From positions 58,321 to 122,320 of the forward strand of contig NZ_SJON01000012.1 of assembly GCF_004331385.1 (NCBI RefSeq): 64,000 nucleotides of DNA, read 5' to 3'. Under the pieces are notes generated by a model. That model searched no databases. It saw only the letters and a program-made list of their open reading frames with translations, and was not told the origin of the DNA. This DNA comes from Enterobacter quasihormaechei. GTDB taxonomy: Bacteria > Pseudomonadota > Gammaproteobacteria > Enterobacterales > Enterobacteriaceae. Positions within the stretch are counted from its first letter, which is position 1. Every line of letters begins with the position of its first letter. Of this stretch, positions 39,405-50,340 are shown piece by piece. The translations under genes were made by a program, and so were the position numbers.

Positions 39405-40048
39405 CCGCCGATCCCGTTGCCGATCACGGCTAACACGTGGCGCACAACTTTCTCCGGCGAGAGGGCGCTAAGCCTCTCGTCGTTGCGCATGCGTGAGAAC
39501 GGCACCAGCACCAGGCTCAGCAGCGTCGTGAACAGCAGTTCGGGGGCCAGGGCGGGATTCAGCTTTCCTTCCTGCTGCCAGCCTTTAATGGTTGTCAGCG
39601 TGGTCTGATATTTCTCATCGCCAAAACGTTCCTGCAAATGCGTACGCAGTACCGGCATCTCGCCAATCACCTCCTGCATCCACAACGGTGCAAACCAGTG
39701 GTGCTCTTCCGCCAGTTCGGCCAGCACCTTAACCATTTCCGTAAGGGCATTGACCGGAGATTCCCGGTTGTCGGCGAAAATGGTCCCGATCCGCTCGCGT
39801 AACGGCAGAAAGCGCTCCTCGATCATCGCATCCAGCAACTGCTCTCTGGAGTTGAAGTAATAGTGCAGCATGGCGGGCGTCACGCCAGCTTCGCGGGCGA
39901 TGGCGTTCAGCGAGGTATTGGCAATCCCCTGGCGGGAGAAGAGGTTCAGGGCGATATCCAGCAGCTGCTCGCGGCTGGCGGTAACGCGTTTGCCGCCGCG
40001 CGGACGACCGGGACGGCGGGGTTCAGAATTGTCTTTTAGTGCTGGCAC
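39401..40048 (-). CDS. TetR-family repressor of the adjacent exporter
   Basis: 215 residues. N-terminal arginine-rich arm ([11 protein letters not shown]), then helix-turn-helix [36 protein letters not shown], then a helical ligand domain. Divergent from a DHA2 efflux pump with an operator-like palindrome between them, so it probably represses the pump. Confidence 0.9.
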   Translation of the reverse strand: MPALKDNSEPRRPGRPRGGKRVTASREQLLDIALNLFSRQGIANTSLNAIAREAGVTPAMLHYYFNSREQLLDAMIEERFLPLRERIGTIFADNRESPVNALTEMVKVLAELAEEHHWFAPLWMQEVIGEMPVLRTHLQERFGDEKYQTTLTTIKGWQQEGKLNPALAPELLFTTLLSLVLVPFSRMRNDERLSALSPEKVVRHVLAVIGNGIGG

Positions 40049-40088
40049 GGTCGCGCTGTCTCTTGATCTTATCCATAACTTACCTGAA

Positions 40089-41627
<1,539 letters not shown>

Positions 41628-41744
41628 GGTTAGCGGTTCTGTTATTTATTGCGAGTCGCTTTCTGAATTTTAAATGTCTCTCTTGTCGCTTTCCGGGACG
41701 CGAGCGCATGCTGTGGGCTGGTCAATAAACCGACAGAGGTTGCC

Positions 41745-42011
41745 ATGGAGCGCACAGCGAAATTATTCAAAAAAGGACGACACCAGGCCGTGGTCTTGCC
41801 TGAGGAATTTGCGTTTGAAACGGAGAGTGTTTATATCCGCCGGGATGAGGAGGGGAATGTGGTTTTGACCCCGAAGGCTGAGCAGGTGAAAACCTGGGAT
41901 AATTTTTTCCGGTTGTTGGAAAACACGAATGTACCCGATTCATTTTTAAGTAAGGAGGAGAGAAATCAGAGTGTGACGAAAAGAGATCCTCTGGATGGAG
42001 TTTGTTCATGA
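41745..42011 (+). CDS. vapB: VapB/VagC-type antitoxin (AbrB fold)
   Basis: 88 residues. N-terminal swapped-hairpin DNA-binding domain TAKLFKKGRHQAVVLPEEFAFETESVYIRRDEEGNVVL, with a C-terminal toxin-binding tail. The stop overlaps the toxin start (ATGA). Probably also the autorepressor. Confidence 0.92.
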   Translation: MERTAKLFKKGRHQAVVLPEEFAFETESVYIRRDEEGNVVLTPKAEQVKTWDNFFRLLENTNVPDSFLSKEERNQSVTKRDPLDGVCS

Positions 42012-42406
42012 GGCATATGCTCGATACAAATATTGTGAGCCATCTGTTCAAAAAGCATCCTGAAGTGGTCACCCGTATGGCTGGGCTGAGGCCTGGGGAA
42101 GTCTGTATTTCGAGCATCACGGAAGCGGAATTACTTTATGGTGCCGATAAGAAGCAGAACAGTGAGCTTAAAGAGACAATATTATCGTTTCTCAACACCA
42201 TCACCATCTGCGCCTGGGATAGCGAAGCCGCAGCCACCTACGGTGAACTGCGTGCGGCAATGGAAAAGAAAGGTAAGGTGATGGGCGATCTCGATCAGTT
42301 GATTGCCGCACACGCCATCAGCCGGGGAACGACGATTGTCACGAACGATCGTGCGTTCGGGATGGTGCAGGATCTTACTGTTGAGGACTGGACTACCGCA
42401 GCCTGA
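42008..42406 (+). CDS. vapC: VapC toxin (PIN-domain RNase)
   Basis: 132 residues from the ATG overlapping vapB. PIN-domain acidic residues are D6 (MLDTN), E41 (TEAELLYGA), D96 (GDLDQLIAAHA) and D114 (TNDRAF), so the Mg-dependent RNase site is complete. VapC/VagD enzymes of enterobacteria cut initiator tRNA. The toxin looks intact. Confidence 0.93.
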   Translation: MRHMLDTNIVSHLFKKHPEVVTRMAGLRPGEVCISSITEAELLYGADKKQNSELKETILSFLNTITICAWDSEAAATYGELRAAMEKKGKVMGDLDQLIAAHAISRGTTIVTNDRAFGMVQDLTVEDWTTAA

Positions 42407-42414
42407 TCCCCATC

Positions 42415-42489
42415 GCCCGGTGGCGCTACGCTTACCGGGCCTAAACGTCCCCTGTCACGTAGGCCGGGTAAGCGCAGCGCCACCCGGCA
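42415..42489. repeat. BIME between vapC and nlpA
   Basis: GCCCGGTGGCGCTACGC/TTACCGGGCC and then GTAGGCCGGGTAAGCGCAGC/GCCACCCGGC: two inverted REP units. This is the last REP element I see; none is evident from here to the right edge. Confidence 0.88.
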
Positions 42490-42595
42490 ACAGGCCGCAT
42501 ATAACCTATCCGTCTTACTGATGCCTTTTCGTTTTTTAGCCTGCCGTCTCGTTGTCGATATAGTCTTCAAAACCACTGTCGAAAGGAACTGTCTC

Positions 42596-43396
42596 GTGAA
42601 ATTTCAGTTGAGTGCTCTGGTGCTCGCGGCCCTGCTGCTGGCAGGTTGCGATCAAGGCGGCAATGATGCCAAACACATTAAAGTCGGCGTGATTAATGGC
42701 GCTGAGCAGGACGTGGCGGAAGTCGCCAAAAAGGTGGCAAAGGAGAAATACGGTCTGGACGTGGAGCTGGTGGGCTTTAGCGGCTCGCTGCTACCCAACG
42801 ATGCCACCAACCAGGGCGAGCTGGATGCTAACGTTTTCCAGCACCGCCCGTTTCTCGCGGAAGATAACAAGGCGCACAATTACACGCTGGTCGCCGTCGC
42901 CAATACCTTCGTCTTTCCAATGGCGGGCTACTCCCGAAAGATAAAATCGATTGCTGAGCTGAAGGACGGCGCCACCATTGCAATTCCAAACGATCCGACC
43001 AACCTGGGTCGCGCGCTGTTGCTGCTGCAAAAAGAGAAGCTGATTACCCTTAAGCCGGATGTTGGCCTGCTGCCGACGGCACTGGATATTACCGCGAATC
43101 CCAAACACGTACAGATTATGGAGCTGGAAGGGGCGCAGCTGCCGCGCGTGCTGGACGATCCGAAAGTCGATGTGGCCATCATCAGTACCACTTATCTTCA
43201 GCAAACGGGGCTGTCGCCGGTGCATGACAGCGTCTTTATTGAGGACAAAAACTCGCCTTACGTGAATATAGTGGTCACGCGTGAAGACAACAAAGACGCC
43301 GAAAACGTGAAGGAATTTATTCAATCCTATCAGTCGCCGGAAGTGGCGAAAGCGGCAGAGACCCTTTTTAACGGTGGCGCGGTGCCGGGCTGGTAG
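42596..43396 (+). CDS. nlpA: Lipoprotein NlpA (MetQ-family, inner-membrane anchored)
   Basis: 266 residues. Starts with GTG 42596 (AAGGA upstream). Lipobox LLLAGC with Cys18, followed by D at +2, which keeps the protein in the inner membrane. The rest (HIKVGVINGAEQDVAEVAKKVAKEKYG to FNGGAVPGW) is nearly identical to E. coli NlpA, a minor methionine-binding-type lipoprotein. Confidence 0.95.
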   Translation: MKFQLSALVLAALLLAGCDQGGNDAKHIKVGVINGAEQDVAEVAKKVAKEKYGLDVELVGFSGSLLPNDATNQGELDANVFQHRPFLAEDNKAHNYTLVAVANTFVFPMAGYSRKIKSIAELKDGATIAIPNDPTNLGRALLLLQKEKLITLKPDVGLLPTALDITANPKHVQIMELEGAQLPRVLDDPKVDVAIISTTYLQQTGLSPVHDSVFIEDKNSPYVNIVVTREDNKDAENVKEFIQSYQSPEVAKAAETLFNGGAVPGW

Positions 43397-43414
43397 ATCA
43401 CGGTAAGCTGGCCC

Positions 43415-44095
43415 TCATAGCGTAACGCGGGCATCGGTGCGGCTTTCGGGCCACAGAAAACCCTGACCAGACTGTGCGCCGGACGCGCGGGCCCGCTCCA
43501 GATCCCGCGAATTCTCGATGCCTTCGATAAGAATTGATTGCGCGATGCCTGCCCTGACCTCCTGTACAAACGGGGCAAGCGGCGCGCGCTCCCGCAGCGC
43601 TGAGCGATCGATTTTTACCCCGTCCAGCGGCAGCGCCAGCCGCGCATACGCCTCAGCCAGCTCCCGGGTTAAATCGTCCAGCCAGATTTGCCATCCCGCC
43701 TCTTTAAGCCGAACAAGCGTGGTATGAAGACGGCCTTGCTCAGCATCACTCAGCCGCGTAATGGTGAGGGGATCCTGAATTTCAATCGTTAGACGGTGCT
43801 GATGGCGCAACGCCAGCAACAGCCGGATAGCGTGTTCATTAAGAAGGTGTTCTGCGGGAAGGTTTAGCCAGTAAGCGTCCCGGGCAGGTATCTGTAAAAG
43901 GGTGTTGGCCTGCCAGAAGAAGATTTGCAGCGCGCTGCGCGAAGGCAGAGAGGCAAACAATATCTCCAGATTGACGTTATGGATCTCCACGAGAACTTCA
44001 TGCGCGAAAACCTGGCCCGAATGAAGATCGACAAGCGGCTGAAATCGCAGCCCTGAGATACGTTGCAGCAGGGGAGAGGGAAGAACGGTATACAT
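43415..44095 (-). CDS. Stand-alone EAL-domain protein, partly degenerate
   Basis: 226 residues, no membrane or sensory domain. The signature EAL is EVL (E33). Several other phosphodiesterase residues remain: N78, E105, D140/D141, K161, E191/E194 and Q211. Loop 6, normally DDFGTG, is DDLTRE, which often goes with lost or altered activity. It could hydrolyse cyclic-di-GMP or act as a binding/antagonist protein like FimW or RflP. Its place beside fimbrial regulators supports a role in fimbrial or motility control (inference). Confidence 0.82.
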   Translation of the reverse strand: MYTVLPSPLLQRISGLRFQPLVDLHSGQVFAHEVLVEIHNVNLEILFASLPSRSALQIFFWQANTLLQIPARDAYWLNLPAEHLLNEHAIRLLLALRHQHRLTIEIQDPLTITRLSDAEQGRLHTTLVRLKEAGWQIWLDDLTRELAEAYARLALPLDGVKIDRSALRERAPLAPFVQEVRAGIAQSILIEGIENSRDLERARASGAQSGQGFLWPESRTDARVTL

Positions 44096-44169
44096 GCTAC
44101 AGCCTTAAGAAAATGAAAAAGGTTCCCGCGGACACGGGAACAAAAGGCAAACGACACACGGTCAAATTC

Positions 44170-44790
44170 TTAATTCAGGATCCAGCGAATGCTCTGGTAA
44201 AACGAGGGGCCACGCACGGCTTTCAGCTTGTTCATGGCGTTATTTTTATAGAAATACACCAGCCTGACGTTACACCCCAGCTGGCGGGCGATTTGCTTGG
44301 TTTTGAGGTTACAGGAATAGCCGCGCAGTACGCTGGCCTCCTCGCTGGACAGCCTTGCCGGGGTGCGTAAGCGGGTGGTCATGCCCACGTTGTAACGGCC
44401 AGATCCTTGCGGCGTCTGGCTCATCAGTATTTGCCACAGCGCTTTGATATCCCCCAGTGAGACTCTTTTACTGATTACCCCATCAACATGTTTGAATTTC
44501 AAATAGCCTGCGGATAACGAATAGATATAGATCTTCGCCGTCACTTGCTTCTGTTTAATACAAAGGATGTCGTCATTTGTTGTCACCCGGAAATGACGCG
44601 TATTCAATGGATCATAAATGATGATATCAAAGAGTTGTTCACTCTTAGCGAGTTCTTCGATATGGGTAAATCCATGGAAAATAACATCCTGTTTTTCGTC
44701 AGGCTCACGCTTTCCAAGCGATTGCAGGCCAATCATCGTGAATTCGCAGCTGTCAACAACGGCAACGTGAATTGTTTTTTTATTTTGCAT
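44170..44790 (-). CDS. LuxR-type regulator with degenerate receiver domain (fimbrial locus)
   Basis: 206 residues from ATG 44790 (AGGAG eight bases upstream; 44796 is too close). The N-terminal part IHVAVVDSCEFTMIGLQSLG looks like a receiver domain but lacks a clear phospho-acceptor. The C-terminal helix-turn-helix is LSSEEASVLRGYSCNLKTKQIARQLGCNVRLVYFYKNNAMNKL. It resembles RcsA/EcpR-like auxiliary regulators. Confidence 0.82.
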   Translation of the reverse strand: MQNKKTIHVAVVDSCEFTMIGLQSLGKREPDEKQDVIFHGFTHIEELAKSEQLFDIIIYDPLNTRHFRVTTNDDILCIKQKQVTAKIYIYSLSAGYLKFKHVDGVISKRVSLGDIKALWQILMSQTPQGSGRYNVGMTTRLRTPARLSSEEASVLRGYSCNLKTKQIARQLGCNVRLVYFYKNNAMNKLKAVRGPSFYQSIRWILN

Positions 44791-45335
44791 TGGCATTCTC
44801 CTTTCGCTGAGTAAACAGTCCATATAAGAGATACTGGTGGACTCGCACTCTCTTATTTCACAAAGAATAGCGAACACTTTTTTCAAATAACGCGATGCGA
44901 TGACATCAATGTAAGCCAATACAATCTGTCGAGTAAAGCTGCTGCTAATTATTAGCGGAAGATAAAATTGAAAAATGGTTTTAATGATAAATGCAATCTT
45001 TTTAATCTTCTAATAATATTCATGCCAGATTTTTATTCTGCAAAAGCGTGGATAATAAGCATTTGGCGGTTGTTTAATGGGGTTTATGCCCCGTTTTTTC
45101 AGTGGCTTACTGGTGTTTATGTCAGAAAGGTTACGATCGTTTCAGGATTATCTACAGACCTTTCTCTGCGAGAGAAAAGCGTTTGCAGAATAAAATAGAA
45201 TTTTTTCTATAAATTTAATGTCCTTGTTCAGATTTTTAACTCTGAGGAGGATAAAATCCTGGCGCGAAGAGGTTGTGAGTGGTGAATACATAAACTATTA
45301 TCGTTTTCCTCCGGTCACGAGAATTTAGAAAAGAT
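44791..45335. other. AT-rich divergent intergenic region with orphan hairpin
   Basis: 545 bases between the two LuxR-type genes, clearly AT-rich. I find no convincing gene; a 76-codon frame from 44968 has atypical composition. It contains a terminator-like hairpin at 45079-45100 on the plus strand. Probably the promoters of both regulators and H-NS-bound DNA (inference). Confidence 0.5.
45079..45100 (+). terminator. Terminator-like hairpin without an assigned gene
   Basis: GGGG-TTTATG-CCCC followed by GTTTTTT. No gene on the plus strand ends nearby. The stem is short; it may end a small RNA. Confidence 0.4.
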
Positions 45336-46001
45336 ATGGATAATACTGAGCGTGTCGTAAGGGTAATGGTGTTTTACAAAATAAATATATTTAAAGAGAT
45401 AATATGCCGGGCACTCCAGGACCTTTTACCCGATTACGTACTGAAGATTACTCAGGTCGATTCCATAGAACAGGTTCTGGCGGCGGTGGCAGATAATGAT
45501 GTGGATGTTTTCTTCACTGAATTTAATTATCTGCTTAATCATAAAGAGTGGAGTGCAGAGATCAGCAGCCGTTTCACATCTTTATGTAAATCACATCACG
45601 TCAGCCGCGTGCTTTTGGTACCCGAACTGCCGTACGGGCTGTTAAAAAAAGTTCTGGAGATGAAATTTGAATTAACCATCAGCCAGCAGGATGAATTAAC
45701 TGAACTGAAAAAAGAATTACCCGCGTTGCTCATGACGGATGAACAAAAACCGTCGCTCTCTTCGTGGCTCAGGCGGGTAGTGCGGTCAGGTTCCCGATCG
45801 CGATCTATCCTCTCGGCCAGAGAGTGGGAGGTGCTTCATCTTATCGTGGAAGGATTTTCAACGACCGAGATTGCCCGTCATCGAAACCGCTCGGTAAGCA
45901 CCATTGCCACACAGAAACACAATGCGATGAAAAAGCTGAATCTTTCCAACCATAGCGAACTGATTAAGTATGTGCAAATGGTTGGAAAGATGGAGGAATA
46001 G
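45336..46001 (+). CDS. LuxR-type regulator of the fimbrial locus (FimY/FimZ-like position)
   Basis: 221 residues. N-terminal region (VVRVMVFYKINIFKEIICRALQDLL) resembles a receiver domain without the usual Asp pair. The C-terminal helix-turn-helix is LSAREWEVLHLIVEGFSTTEIARHRNRSVSTIATQKHNAMKKLNLSN. Convergent with the fimbrial operon, ending 6 bases from the adhesin stop. Regulation of that operon is inferred from position. Confidence 0.82.
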   Translation: MDNTERVVRVMVFYKINIFKEIICRALQDLLPDYVLKITQVDSIEQVLAAVADNDVDVFFTEFNYLLNHKEWSAEISSRFTSLCKSHHVSRVLLVPELPYGLLKKVLEMKFELTISQQDELTELKKELPALLMTDEQKPSLSSWLRRVVRSGSRSRSILSAREWEVLHLIVEGFSTTEIARHRNRSVSTIATQKHNAMKKLNLSNHSELIKYVQMVGKMEE

Positions 46002-46007
46002 TTCACA

Positions 46008-47072
46008 TCAGGGATAGATAATATTCAGCGTAGCCGAGGTATTGATCTTGCCCTGGCTTAACCGGGCGGGTGCCCACACGTAATAGTACGCGGCCATAGG
46101 AACGGTGAAATGGTCGTTCAGCGCCGCGCCAGCCGCCACACTGAAAATCATCGTGGCGTTGCCGCGGCTGGTGGTTGAGGTCGAAAAGGTTACCGGCGTC
46201 TGCGGGGCATCGCGCTTTATCAGCCGTAGCCCCACGCCCTGCGCCGCGCTGCTGCTGCCGTCGATCAGCACCGAGCTGTCGGTTGACAGCAGCTGCGTGC
46301 TGGAAAGAAACATCTCGATTGTTCGATCGGAATTACCGTTAACCCCGACGTTCTGACAGCTCATGTTCAGTGAAAAAGGCGTCAGCCCCGGTTGTGAGGA
46401 CGCGCTGAGCTGGGGAATGCCGAGCGTCGGAAGCGCCACGGTCAGCCCCGCGTTGTCAAAGGAGCAGGTAGTCAGCTTCGGCGCGTATTTGATGATCATC
46501 GGCTGACCAAACATATCGCGGTTGTCGTAAGGCCACTTGAACCCGCTGAATAACCACTGGGCGATTTTGATGACCTGATTGATTGGCCAGAGGATGATTT
46601 CCAAAAACGACAATCCGCTCATGTCGCTGACGAACAGAACGTCGCTCATGTTCGCCGTATCACCCGTCAGCGTGGTGCCGCTCTGGCTAACGAGGGTGAA
46701 GCGAACCGTAAACGGCGTGTTCAGTTCAGCCGCCGTATGGTTTCCGCTGGCGGGTAGGGTTTTGTTGGCCGGGGGATTGGTGATCTCCGCCCGCACCATA
46801 TACTTATTGTTGCTGAACCCGAGGATGGTGGCGTATTTACTGTCGGTCGACAGGATCGGCGTGTATGAAAACTCGCTGTTGCCCGTCGTGCAGTTGAACG
46901 AGCCGCTGTACTGGGTGGAGAAGCTGCCTGTCCAGGTCGGCGTGGCGGGGCTCAGCTTATCCGATAAATCCACGGTAATGGGCGTGCCATAAACGATGCT
47001 GCTGCCGGAGCAGGTGGCATAGCTCATCCCGCTAATGCTGGTGAGGAGCAGGAACATGAATGATCGTAACAT
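46008..47072 (-). CDS. Fimbrial tip adhesin / minor pilin
   Basis: 354 residues with signal peptide (cleavage after SYA). Two-domain layout: an N-terminal receptor-binding-like part with paired cysteines, and a C-terminal pilin domain beginning near KLTTCSFDNAGLTV and ending SATLNIIYP, the donor-strand-accepting beta-strand pattern. Last gene of the operon pilin-chaperone-usher-adhesin. Receptor unknown. Confidence 0.85.
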   Translation of the reverse strand: MLRSFMFLLLTSISGMSYATCSGSSIVYGTPITVDLSDKLSPATPTWTGSFSTQYSGSFNCTTGNSEFSYTPILSTDSKYATILGFSNNKYMVRAEITNPPANKTLPASGNHTAAELNTPFTVRFTLVSQSGTTLTGDTANMSDVLFVSDMSGLSFLEIILWPINQVIKIAQWLFSGFKWPYDNRDMFGQPMIIKYAPKLTTCSFDNAGLTVALPTLGIPQLSASSQPGLTPFSLNMSCQNVGVNGNSDRTIEMFLSSTQLLSTDSSVLIDGSSSAAQGVGLRLIKRDAPQTPVTFSTSTTSRGNATMIFSVAAGAALNDHFTVPMAAYYYVWAPARLSQGKINTSATLNIIYP

Positions 47073-47087
47073 AATGATAATCCGTAA

Positions 47088-49580
47088 TTAATGGCAAACC
47101 GATGAGGGGCTGTTCAGCCCCCAGGCCGGGGCAGAAATTTCGCACTTCCCGCCGCGGAGATGCACGTTGAGCGCGCGTGGCGGCTGTTCAGCGCGGATAT
47201 ACAGTACGCTGGCCTGGCCGACATACCCGACAGACTCACCGTTTTCATCAAGTACTTCGGTCCCGAAGGGCAGCGGTTTGCCGTCGGCACGCGTCGCATG
47301 CAGCACCCACGACTGGCGTTTGTCGGTTTCAAAGCGGATATAGCTCACCGCCCCGTCGTAAGGGGCCACGTTAGCCATGTTGCCGATCACTTCCGCCCCC
47401 GCGCTGTTTTCCGTTTGCGATAACGTAATGGCGTTTTTGCGGTACGGGGTAGCGTAAGGCACCAGCGCCACGCCATCGCGGTTAGTCACAATGCTTTCAT
47501 CGCCGTTCACCATCAGCCCCTCCGCCTCAGGCGCATCGACGATAGTCATGGTGCTGCCGGTTTCGTTTGAGGCGAGAACGTGCCACGGGTAGGCCACCAG
47601 GCTTCCCCGTCCGCTGAGCCCGGTCTGGCGGTAGTCAGAGGATTCGCTGTAAGAGCCGCCGAGTGTCGCAAAGTTCGAACGGTACGCCGCGTTAACGCTT
47701 GCCGCATTTTTACCCCCACGCGCATTACTGCCGGAGAGGGTGTAGCTCAGGCGGTTCGACGCCAGCGCATTCCCGCTCATGCTGATGTTGCTCTGATCAT
47801 AATGTGAATCGCTGGCCGTCAGGCTGGAGGTGATCCAGGCATTATTATCAAACAGCGAGAACGGCAGGCTGAGGGAGAGATAAAGGCGCGTCTCTTCTTC
47901 GCTGTCTTTATTACGCACCCGGCTGGCCGACAGGGTATAGCTGGCGCGGCCAATGGCGTTGGAATAGCCCATCTGATACTCGCGCGTGGTTTGCTGCGAA
48001 TTCCAGTAATCGCGCTGTGTGCCGGAGATAAATACCGTGCCCCAGTTATCGAGCAGGCGCTGATTAAGGTTAAGCGTGAAGGTGTTTTTGGGCTGTGCGG
48101 CGCGCAGGGCATCCCAGGTGCTCAGGGACATGTCGGGCGCCACGCCAAACCGATCTTCGTATTCGTCGTATTGCGCTCTGAGGCGCTGATACCCTTCACG
48201 TGAATAGAGTGCGTCGCTAAAGCTGTAATAGCCTTTAGTGGAATAGCGATAGGCCGCCAGGGTGAAGTTGGTGGCGGTGGTATCGATAAATTTGCTGTAC
48301 GACACGCGATAGCTCTGACCGCTGCTGGTGCGATCCTGTAGGGTGGTTTTAGCGTGGGTGACATCAAACGAGACCGCGCCAAAGGGAAGGTTCCACCCGG
48401 TACCGACAAGCCCGGCCTGGTAGTCATCGCTAATAATCGTCCCGGTATACCCGGTGATAAGGTTGTTGAACCCGTAGCGTAGCGTGGCCTGCATAAATGC
48501 GGGTTCGGCGTCGAGCGTGTTCTGGTGCACTTTACCCGCCACCACGCTGTACTGGCTTACTCCCTCTTTTAACATGCCGGGCACGGCGGAAAACGGCACC
48601 GTGAAGGACTGCTGCGATCCGTCTGCCTCACGCACAACGACCAGCAGATCGCCCGCAGAGCCGGTAGGCTGAATGCTGTCGAGCGTAAACTGGCCCGGCG
48701 GCACGTTCTCCTGGTAGATCACGTTGCCGTTCTGGATAACTTTCACCAGGGCGTTCGTCCGCGCCACGCCGTGAACCACCGGTGAGAAACCCTGCTGCGA
48801 ATTTGGGCGCATTTTCATGTCCGACGCCAGCGACACGCCGCGCACGCGCATCGAATCAAACAGATCGCCCGGCATATAAAAGTCACCCAGCGTCAGGTTG
48901 GAGGTCAGCGAGGCCAGGGGGCGGCGCAGGTAACGGGTATTATTCTGCCACTGGCTCTCCCCGCTGGCCGATTTCCGCCAGGCGCTGCTGTCGCGAAACT
49001 GCCAGCCGAACAGGTTAAGGCCGGAATCCAGCCCGGCATAAAAATCATCGTTCGTGTCTTTCGCCGTGCCCTTAGTACGGGTGTTATACCAGGTCGTGTT
49101 CCACGAGAGCATCAGCGCCGGGATCCCTTCGCTCCAGAACTGGGGGGCAATGTAACCTTCTTCTGTACGCAGCACGGCCGCCTGCGGAACGGTGAGCGCC
49201 AGGCTCAGGGTACTGGTATCGGTTTTGACTTCACCGCCCTGAACCAGATCGCGCAGCTGGACCTGCCCATGCGCAATGGCAGGCGCAGGAACGGACGCGG
49301 TATTAATGCCAAGCGACTGGGCATCTTTCCAGGCAAGACGGATGTCGTCACGCTGCTCGCCGTAGATGACGGTATAACGCCCCCTCCAGCTGCCGTTTAC
49401 GTAGATATCCATCTCCTGACTGCCGGCTGGCATGACGTTGTTTTCGGAAAAGCGTGACAGATCGGACTCACCGGATGCGCCAGCAAGCAGGGAGGGATCA
49501 AACGAGACGGCCCCTGATTTATGCGAAAGCAGAAGCGTGCAGACTGCCAGCAGACAGAGTCTGTTTTGTTTCATTTTCAT
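47088..49580 (-). CDS. Fimbrial outer-membrane usher (FimD/PapC family)
   Basis: 830 residues. Signal peptide, N-terminal chaperone-binding domain (VSFDPSLLAGASGESDLSRFSENNVMPAG), 24-strand barrel with GFSPVVHGVARTNALVKVIQNGNVIYQENVPPGQF before the plug, and C-terminal domains ending in the Cys pair typical of ushers (GGKCEIS and PSSVCH). It secretes and assembles pilus subunits. Confidence 0.95.
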   Translation of the reverse strand: MKMKQNRLCLLAVCTLLLSHKSGAVSFDPSLLAGASGESDLSRFSENNVMPAGSQEMDIYVNGSWRGRYTVIYGEQRDDIRLAWKDAQSLGINTASVPAPAIAHGQVQLRDLVQGGEVKTDTSTLSLALTVPQAAVLRTEEGYIAPQFWSEGIPALMLSWNTTWYNTRTKGTAKDTNDDFYAGLDSGLNLFGWQFRDSSAWRKSASGESQWQNNTRYLRRPLASLTSNLTLGDFYMPGDLFDSMRVRGVSLASDMKMRPNSQQGFSPVVHGVARTNALVKVIQNGNVIYQENVPPGQFTLDSIQPTGSAGDLLVVVREADGSQQSFTVPFSAVPGMLKEGVSQYSVVAGKVHQNTLDAEPAFMQATLRYGFNNLITGYTGTIISDDYQAGLVGTGWNLPFGAVSFDVTHAKTTLQDRTSSGQSYRVSYSKFIDTTATNFTLAAYRYSTKGYYSFSDALYSREGYQRLRAQYDEYEDRFGVAPDMSLSTWDALRAAQPKNTFTLNLNQRLLDNWGTVFISGTQRDYWNSQQTTREYQMGYSNAIGRASYTLSASRVRNKDSEEETRLYLSLSLPFSLFDNNAWITSSLTASDSHYDQSNISMSGNALASNRLSYTLSGSNARGGKNAASVNAAYRSNFATLGGSYSESSDYRQTGLSGRGSLVAYPWHVLASNETGSTMTIVDAPEAEGLMVNGDESIVTNRDGVALVPYATPYRKNAITLSQTENSAGAEVIGNMANVAPYDGAVSYIRFETDKRQSWVLHATRADGKPLPFGTEVLDENGESVGYVGQASVLYIRAEQPPRALNVHLRGGKCEISAPAWGLNSPSSVCH

Positions 49581-49595
49581 GGTGAGTCTTTCCGA

Positions 49596-50288
49596 TCACT
49601 GACTGGTGAAAGTCCGGGTTTTATACGCGCCAAGATCGTCCACATACATCAGCTCGAGGGTCTGACCGCGCTTAACCGTATTTTTTGTGGTAACCGTCAG
49701 CTGCCCAAACGGGGAAACCATCGGGGATTCCTGGAGTAATTTCGTTTTACCCAGCGAAATATTGGCCACAGTAATATGGAACGGGCTGTTATTGGTGATG
49801 CGAAGGCGATCGCCGTCGGCGGCGAGCGTCAGTTTCGCCACCGCGTCATCCAGCGTGCCTTTAAGTGCAGCGGGCCGATAAAAAAGCTTGATACGGGATT
49901 TAATCGCCAGCTGAACGGTATTCTGGTTTTGCAAATTTTCAGGCTTGGGCGGAATGTCAAGGACATTCAGGAAAAAGACGGATTCGCGATCCGCAGGTAA
50001 ACTGGACGGCAGCTTTTTAATACGAAGCTGTTGGCCATTATGTTCATCGACCTTTATCACCGGTGGCGACAGCAGAAACGGCACATTTGCGGTTTCCGGC
50101 GTGGAATTAATATCACCGTCATCTATCCAGGATTGCACCAGAGCGGGCGCATCGCCCGTATTCATTAACTGGACGATCACCTCTTTGTTATTTTCAGGAT
50201 AAAGGACACGGGTGCCATTAATGACAATATTGGCCCATGAGTGACCCGTGCTTAGCAGTAAGCCTGCCAGCAAAATTGCCTTGCGCAT
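49596..50288 (-). CDS. Periplasmic pilus chaperone (PapD/FimC family)
   Basis: 230 residues. Signal peptide with cleavage after SWA. The G1 strand and the subunit-binding Arg/Lys are in INGTRVLYPENNKEVIVQLMN. FLNVLDIPPKPENLQNQNTVQLAIKSRIKLFYRP is the family core signature. Short F1-G1 loop (FGS type). Delivers pilins to the usher encoded downstream. Confidence 0.94.
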   Translation of the reverse strand: MRKAILLAGLLLSTGHSWANIVINGTRVLYPENNKEVIVQLMNTGDAPALVQSWIDDGDINSTPETANVPFLLSPPVIKVDEHNGQQLRIKKLPSSLPADRESVFFLNVLDIPPKPENLQNQNTVQLAIKSRIKLFYRPAALKGTLDDAVAKLTLAADGDRLRITNNSPFHITVANISLGKTKLLQESPMVSPFGQLTVTTKNTVKRGQTLELMYVDDLGAYKTRTFTSQ

Positions 50289-50305
50289 GATTGCAACCTT
50301 AAATG

Positions 50306-50329
50306 CAGGCTCTGCGAAAGCAGAGCCTG
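50306..50329 (-). terminator. Intercistronic hairpin after the major pilin gene
   Basis: CAGGCTCTGC and GCAGAGCCTG form a perfect 10-bp stem with a four-base loop, lying between the pilin and chaperone genes. On the minus strand it is followed by CATTT rather than a long T run, so it is more likely partial termination or 3' protection, raising pilin over chaperone and usher. Confidence 0.65.
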
Positions 50330-50340
50330 AATAATCATTA

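Noticed and set aside
44968..45198. 76-codon plus-strand frame in the gap between the LuxR-type genes
   Set aside because: AT-rich, no ribosome site of note, contains the terminator-like hairpin, and its protein shows no recognisable pattern.
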